A stretch of DNA of 10,639 nt from an uncultured Oscillospiraceae bacterium (GTDB lineage Bacteria; Bacillota; Clostridia; Oscillospirales; Oscillospiraceae): contig CAKTKM010000043.1 of assembly GCA_934569425.1 (NCBI GenBank), forward strand, positions 1 through 10,639, given 5' to 3'. Below, in pieces: positions 7,124-10,639 of this stretch. Below the pieces are notes generated by a model. That model did not search any database and was not told where the DNA came from. It worked only from the letters and a program-made list of their open reading frames with translations. The position numbers were made by a program, and so were the translations under genes. Each line of letters starts with the position of its first letter. The stretch's first letter is position 1.

Positions 7124-7830
7124 GGGCGGAGATTCTGTTTCCGGAGGTATGCAACCTCTATGGAGATCTGCAAAACATCTACTACTTGAAGCGGTGCTGC
7201 CCGGAACTGGAGATCGTGGAGACTGATCTCAGCTCCCGGCCCGCGTTTTTGGACGGGGATGTGGCACTGGTGTTTCTGGGTTCCACCACTGAACAGGGGC
7301 TGAAGCTGGCCGCGGATGCCCTGCGGCCTTACCGGGAGGCCATCGCGGAGAAAGTCGATGGCGGGCAGCTGTTTCTGGCCACCGGCAACGCGCTGGATAT
7401 TCTGGGCTGCGTCATCGACAGCGACACGGCGCCGTCCATCGAGGGACTGGGACTGCTGGACACCCGCGCCGAATACCACATGATGCAGCGGCACAACAGC
7501 TATTATGTGGGGAAATTTGAAGGCATGGACATTGTGGGCTTCAAGAGCCTGTTTGGACACTCCCATGGTACCGGCGCGGCGCTGTTCGACACCACGAAGG
7601 GCGTGGGACGGGACGGCGCCGAGGGAAGCGGCGAGGGCTTCCGCCGGGGTGGACTGATGGCCACCTATCTCATCGGGCCGCTGCTGATCCTGAATCCGCC
7701 CCTGTGCAAGTGGCTCCTGCGGCAGATGGGAGCAGCGTCTGATACGCTGGCCTTTGAGGATGCCGCCATGGACAGCTACAAAAAGCGCTTGGCGGAGTTT
7801 CTGGAGCCGGGGCGGAGCTGGAAATATTAA
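7120..7830 (+). CDS. gatD: GatD-like class I glutamine amidotransferase, catalytic residues missing
   Basis: A 236-aa homologue of GatD, the glutaminase subunit that delivers ammonia to MurT. Its ATG overlaps the stop of the MurT-like gene (ATGA), and GGGAGG lies 9 nt upstream, so the two are made in step. The N-terminal CNLYGDLQN (11-19), LEGLG-like IEGLGLLD (107-114), IVGF (138-141) and TYLIGPLLILNPPL (182-195) place it in the family. The nucleophile motif, ICGGYQ in S. aureus (Cys94), reads ATGNALDILG, with Gly89 at the Cys position. YLHGP (His189) reads YLIGP, with Ile185 at the His position. The glycine-rich oxyanion segment FIGGGSDREQ reads VFLGSTTEQ. Arg124 may correspond to the glutamine-binding Arg128. 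As read, it cannot be a standard glutaminase. The reading frame is otherwise intact, so it is a divergent gene rather than a decayed one. Confidence 0.87.
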   Translation: MRAEILFPEVCNLYGDLQNIYYLKRCCPELEIVETDLSSRPAFLDGDVALVFLGSTTEQGLKLAADALRPYREAIAEKVDGGQLFLATGNALDILGCVIDSDTAPSIEGLGLLDTRAEYHMMQRHNSYYVGKFEGMDIVGFKSLFGHSHGTGAALFDTTKGVGRDGAEGSGEGFRRGGLMATYLIGPLLILNPPLCKWLLRQMGAASDTLAFEDAAMDSYKKRLAEFLEPGRSWKY

Positions 7831-7888
7831 AAACCGGTCTACTTTGGAGCACGAAAACAACAAGGCGTGCCGTAAGGAGGAGAATACG

Positions 7889-8404
7889 ATGAAAAAAGCG
7901 AAGCCTTATCAACTTATTCTGATTGCTTTCCTTCTCGTCATTGCCGCTGTGGCAGGAACCCTTGCCTACAACCGATGGGTTGCGAACCACACTGTACCCG
8001 GTCCCGACTCTCTGGAAGGTCGTTTACAGGGCGTTGGCGATTGGGCCGAAGGCGAGCAGGGATTGGAACTGCTTGGCGCGTATACCTTTGTCACCACGGA
8101 TGAGATCGACACGGCTCGCATCAAAAAAGTATATGCCTATCAGCTTTCGGACGGCTCTGTTTACGGCTGGCTTTCCTTTCAACAGGAGCTGCAGGAGGAT
8201 CAGTGGGAGGAAGAGAGCGCGGTACCCGGCACCGATGCCAACTACGTCAAGGTGCTGCTGGAAGCAGAGGCGCAGCATTGGGAAAAAGACTTGTTTTTGG
8301 GTCACTATAGTCTGAGCGGGGTGTTTTTTGCCATCAGCGACAGCCCCGAAACCTTAGCGAGTTATTTTCTCAGCTGCACAGAGGGCAACTACTATCGCGG
8401 CTGA
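7889..8404 (+). CDS. Membrane-anchored hypothetical protein, 171 aa
   Basis: I do not recognise this protein. The ATG at 7889 has an ideal AGGAGG 8 nt upstream, which rules out the longer in-frame start inside gatD. A short basic N-terminus (MKKAKPYQ) precedes one strong hydrophobic helix at about 8-26. About 145 hydrophilic residues, rich in Glu, Asp, Trp and Tyr, follow and should lie outside the cell. There is no lipobox Cys, so the helix is either an uncleaved anchor or a signal peptide. The soluble part contains repeated aromatic segments such as VYAYQLSDGSVYGWLSFQ and HYSLSGVFFAI, compatible with a beta-rich domain. The gene is less GC-rich by eye than the mnmG operon and lies 58 bp after gatD. 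I see no clear promoter in that gap, so it may be read through from upstream. Confidence 0.75.
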   Translation: MKKAKPYQLILIAFLLVIAAVAGTLAYNRWVANHTVPGPDSLEGRLQGVGDWAEGEQGLELLGAYTFVTTDEIDTARIKKVYAYQLSDGSVYGWLSFQQELQEDQWEEESAVPGTDANYVKVLLEAEAQHWEKDLFLGHYSLSGVFFAISDSPETLASYFLSCTEGNYYRG

Positions 8405-8599
8405 GCCGGATCGCGCCGCAGGGCGGACAGCGTTGTCTGCCCCCGCAAAACATCCGCAACACAGCACACCCGTTTTGCGGCGCAGAACGGGTCTGTTGGC
8501 GCGGGTCTACGCTGCGCAGACTGATTTCCGAAATGGCGGGGTAGACATTTGGGGCCGCTTCGCGGCATACTGGCGTCACAACGAAAGGAGTGTGACCGT
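8405..8599 (+). other. Hairpin-rich gap between the 171-aa gene and the XRE regulator
   Basis: No gene is supported in these 195 bp. Several inverted repeats follow each other: GGGCGGACA (8421-8429) with TGTCTGCCC (8434-8442), one G/T pair; CCCGTTTTGC (8469-8478) with GCAGAACGGG (8482-8491), one G/T pair; GTCTG (8491-8495) with CAGAC (8517-8521); and GCCGC/GCGGC at 8554-8566. None is followed by a run of T, so they are not typical terminators. I could not find a convincing promoter for the downstream regulator. The region could be a structured leader RNA or a degenerate palindromic repeat. Confidence 0.4.
8575..8596 (+). promoter_or_regulatory. Inverted repeat enclosing the ribosome binding site of the XRE regulator
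   Basis: GTCACA (8575-8580) and TGTGAC (8591-8596) flank ACGAAAGGAG, so the Shine-Dalgarno sequence lies exactly in the 10-nt loop. The arrangement could be a protein operator or an RNA hairpin affecting translation. The arms are only 6 bp, so chance is possible. Confidence 0.35.
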
Positions 8600-9529
8600 A
8601 TGGATACCATAAAAACCGGCGGATATCTGGCGGCGCTGCGAAAGAGCGCGGGAATGACCCAGCAGGAGGTAGCCGACCGCCTCGGCGTGTCCAACAAGAC
8701 CGTCAGCAAATGGGAAAGCGGCGGAGGGTTCCCCGACATTGCCGTTCTGCCGGCATTGGCGGAGCTGTACGATGTGACGGTCGATGACCTGCTGGCCGGA
8801 GAAACGGTGCGGCACAACACCGGTGGACAGCAGGTAGCGGACTACCTTGCCCAGCGGTACGGCCTGCGGTGGCGGATCGGCTATGCAGCGGCGGCGCTGT
8901 GTCTGCTGGCGGCAGCACTGTGGCGTTCATCCGACTGGACCTGGCTGCTGCTGGCAGGCAGCGGGGCAGCGCTTTGGATCGGTTGGGGCCGCTGCGGCAA
9001 AGAAGCTCTGCGGGTTCGGCTTTTGATGCTGTTTCCACTGGCGGCGGCGCTGCTGTTCCTGCTGCTGGGAAAGTGTTTTCCCGCTTCGCTGATACAAAAC
9101 AGCCTGACCGCCGAGTCGGCAGACTACTTCAGCAGTGTCCTGCTGGCCAGCTATTTTGTAGAGCATGCGGTATGGGATCTGACACTGCTTCTGCTGCCGG
9201 GGCTGTACCTTCTGGCACGGCTCACCCTGCGGCGGTACGGCGATGAAGCGGCGCTGCTGAGCCCCGCGGCTTTTCGCTGGGTGCTGGCCGGCTGGATCGC
9301 ATCGCTGATCGTAGAGATTCCCCGTTGGCTGGTGGTGACGCCCCGCATGGTGGTATATCTGGAAGATCCTGTATTTGGCGGCGCTGCGCTGCAAGCCGGC
9401 TATGTCAACGCCGCACGGTGGTTTGCGGTGCTGCGGTGGGGTGTGATCGCGGTGACGCTGGTACTGGCGGCGCTGGCGGAGCGGAAGGCCACCGCGAAAC
9501 AGCCGCCGGAGCGTAGCGAAGCTGCGTGA
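8600..9529 (+). CDS. XRE-family helix-turn-helix regulator fused to a six-helix membrane domain
   Basis: A 309-aa protein. Residues 8-63 form a Cro/C1-type DNA-binding domain: LAALRKSAGMTQQEVADRLG, then VSNKTVSKWESGGGFPDI, the usual recognition helix, and the LAELYDVTVDDLL tail seen in Firmicute XRE regulators. After a short linker come about six hydrophobic helices (about 93-108, 113-129, 140-157, 179-207, 225-246 and 274-293), so the DNA-binding domain would be tethered to the inner face of the membrane. Such HTH-plus-membrane proteins are common in Clostridia, but their signals are mostly unknown. The start at ATG 8600 is set by AAAGGAG 9 nt upstream. An inverted repeat surrounds this ribosome binding site. 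The gene ends just before a bidirectional terminator. Its regulated genes may include the adjacent 171-aa membrane protein, but this is only positional. Confidence 0.87.
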   Translation: MDTIKTGGYLAALRKSAGMTQQEVADRLGVSNKTVSKWESGGGFPDIAVLPALAELYDVTVDDLLAGETVRHNTGGQQVADYLAQRYGLRWRIGYAAAALCLLAAALWRSSDWTWLLLAGSGAALWIGWGRCGKEALRVRLLMLFPLAAALLFLLLGKCFPASLIQNSLTAESADYFSSVLLASYFVEHAVWDLTLLLLPGLYLLARLTLRRYGDEAALLSPAAFRWVLAGWIASLIVEIPRWLVVTPRMVVYLEDPVFGGAALQAGYVNAARWFAVLRWGVIAVTLVLAALAERKATAKQPPERSEAA

Positions 9530-9532
9530 ACC

Positions 9533-9554
9533 GGCGGCATGCGGTCATGCCGCC
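9533..9554 (+). other. Perfect 9-bp hairpin after the XRE gene
   Basis: GGCGGCATG (9533-9541) and CATGCCGCC (9546-9554) pair perfectly around a CGGT loop, 3 bp after the XRE stop codon. CTAAAG follows rather than a T run, so on its own it is a poor terminator. It may protect the 3' end or assist the stronger terminator 12 bp further on. Confidence 0.6.
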
Positions 9555-9566
9555 CTAAAGAAGGAC

Positions 9567-9600
9567 AAAAAGATGTCTGCCGTGAGGCAGACATCTTTTT
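9567..9600. terminator. Bidirectional terminator between the convergent XRE and ileS genes
   Basis: A perfect 15-bp stem (9567-9581 with 9586-9600) around a GTGA loop: AAAAAGATGTCTGCC pairs with GGCAGACATCTTTTT. It ends in T runs on both strands (TTTTTT on plus, TTTTT on minus). It lies 37 bp after the XRE stop and 10 bp after the ileS stop, so it can end both transcripts. Confidence 0.92.
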
Positions 9601-9610
9601 TGTATTTGTT

Positions 9611-10639
9611 TTACGCCAGATCGGGGAAGTTCTTCACCACCGCGGCACAGCGGGGGCAGAGCTCCGGATGCTGGCTGTCGCTGCCGACAGAGGGCAGCAC
9701 CTTCCAGCAGCGCAGACACTTGCTGCCGGAGGCGGGACGAACCGTGACGGACAGGGCATCGCCCACCTCCACGCGCACCTGAGAGACGATCAGCAGATCG
9801 GCCAGCGCGGCGCCATCCATCCGGACAAGGAAGGCATCCTCGGCGGGAACCACCAGGTCTACCTCTGCCTCCAGACTCTTGCCGATGGTCTTGGCGGCAC
9901 GGGCGGTCTCCAACTCACCGTTGACGGCGTTGCGCAGGGCGGCGATGCGGCTCCACTTGGCCATTTCGTCGGCGGAAAGGGCATACGCGGTATAGGGCTG
10001 CACCATCTCATTGAACAGGACATTGCGGGCATCGTCGCTGCTGCGGTGAGGCATGGCCAGCCAGATCTCATCACAGGTGAAGGCCAGAATGGGAGCAAAC
10101 AGGCGGGTCATGGCGTCCAGGATCAGGAACAGGGCGGTCTGGGCGCTGCGGCGCTCCAGCCCATCGGCGGCGTCGCAATACAGACGATCCTTCAGAATAT
10201 CAAAGTAGAAGGAGCTGAGATCCACCACGCAGAAGTCGTTGACCATATGGGACACCACATGGAACTCATAGTTGTCATAGGCAGCGAAGACCTTGGCGAT
10301 CAGATCGTTCAGACGGGTGACCGCCCACTTATCCAGCGGCAGCATAACGGCGCTCTGCACCAGATGGTCGGCGTCGAAGCCCACCAGATTGTCCAGGCAG
10401 AACTTGGCGGTGTTGCGGAACTTCAGATAGTTCTGGCTGAGCTGCTTGAAGATCTCATCGGAGCAGCGGACATCCACATGGTAGTCGGCGCTGCCGGCCC
10501 ACAGGCGCAGCAGATCCGCACCGTACTTGTCAAAGATCTCGGCGGGATCCATACCGTTGCCCAGGGACTTGTGCATGGCCTTGCCCTCGCCGTCCACCGT
10601 CCAGCCGTGGGTCACGCACTCTTTGAAGGGAGCGCCGCG
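9611..10639 (-). CDS. ileS: Isoleucyl-tRNA synthetase, C-terminal part
   Basis: The last 342 residues of a protein that should be roughly 930 aa; the open frame continues past the right edge and the start is not in the window. It charges tRNA-Ile with isoleucine. The fragment opens just before the KMSKS loop (GAPFKECVTHGWTVDGEG, then AMHKSLGNGMDP), which reads AMHKS rather than KMSKS. Then come the end of the catalytic domain (LRLWAGSADYHVDV), the anticodon-binding helical domain (KFRNTAKFCLDNL onward), and a C-terminal zinc ribbon with CLRCW and LCPRC, four Cys as in the zf-FPG_IleRS domain. This selects IleRS over the related ValRS and LeuRS. Any T-box leader would lie outside the window. 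Confidence 0.96.
   Translation of the reverse strand, partial: RGAPFKECVTHGWTVDGEGKAMHKSLGNGMDPAEIFDKYGADLLRLWAGSADYHVDVRCSDEIFKQLSQNYLKFRNTAKFCLDNLVGFDADHLVQSAVMLPLDKWAVTRLNDLIAKVFAAYDNYEFHVVSHMVNDFCVVDLSSFYFDILKDRLYCDAADGLERRSAQTALFLILDAMTRLFAPILAFTCDEIWLAMPHRSSDDARNVLFNEMVQPYTAYALSADEMAKWSRIAALRNAVNGELETARAAKTIGKSLEAEVDLVVPAEDAFLVRMDGAALADLLIVSQVRVEVGDALSVTVRPASGSKCLRCWKVLPSVGSDSQHPELCPRCAAVVKNFPDLA

Noticed and set aside
8421..8491. Hairpins after the 171-aa gene as intrinsic terminators
   Set aside because: Neither stem is followed by a T run; the sequences after them are CCGC and TCTG.

Overview
The window looks like chromosome from a GC-rich, gut-type member of the Clostridia (Oscillospiraceae-like). 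This is an inference from gene content: a KdpDE-type two-component pair, a MurT/GatD-type pair, an IleRS with a C-terminal zinc ribbon, strong AGGAGG ribosome binding sites and many GGC/CTG-rich codons. No rRNA, tRNA, CRISPR array, insertion sequence or phage gene is visible.

Layout. 1-2770 (all minus strand): the N-terminal two thirds-or-less of a sodium:neurotransmitter symporter-family (SNF) transporter running off the left edge, then a terminator and a two-component operon (short KdpD-like kinase followed by an OmpR/KdpE-type regulator, overlapping by 11 bp). The kinase promoter carries tandem 11-bp direct repeats where a -35 box should be, which suggests autoregulation. 2813-3098 (minus): a compact, independent transcription unit of about 250 nt with a good promoter, a 25-codon ORF and a very strong terminator. 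3163-7830 (plus): a promoter and a tight operon of mnmG, a cyclase/kynurenine-formamidase-family hydrolase, a MurT-like Mur ligase and a GatD-like amidotransferase subunit, with gaps of 12, 3 and -4 bp. 7889-9529 (plus): an unrecognised membrane-anchored 171-aa protein, a hairpin-rich gap of 195 bp, and an XRE-type regulator fused to six predicted membrane helices. 9533-10639: a bidirectional terminator, then the C-terminal part of ileS (minus strand), running off the right edge.

Most notable observation: the MurT/GatD pair appears to have lost the whole glutaminase triad. The GatD nucleophile Cys is Gly89 and its His is Ile185. The MurT Asp that completes the triad is Asn366. The ATP-binding and zinc-ribbon parts of MurT remain intact. 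The pair is therefore probably not a normal glutamine-dependent lipid II amidase. It may use free ammonia or another amine, or may have a different substrate. A metal-dependent cyclase-family hydrolase is translationally tied to it. The second notable item is the small promoter-ORF-terminator unit at 2813-3098, which matches nothing I recognise.
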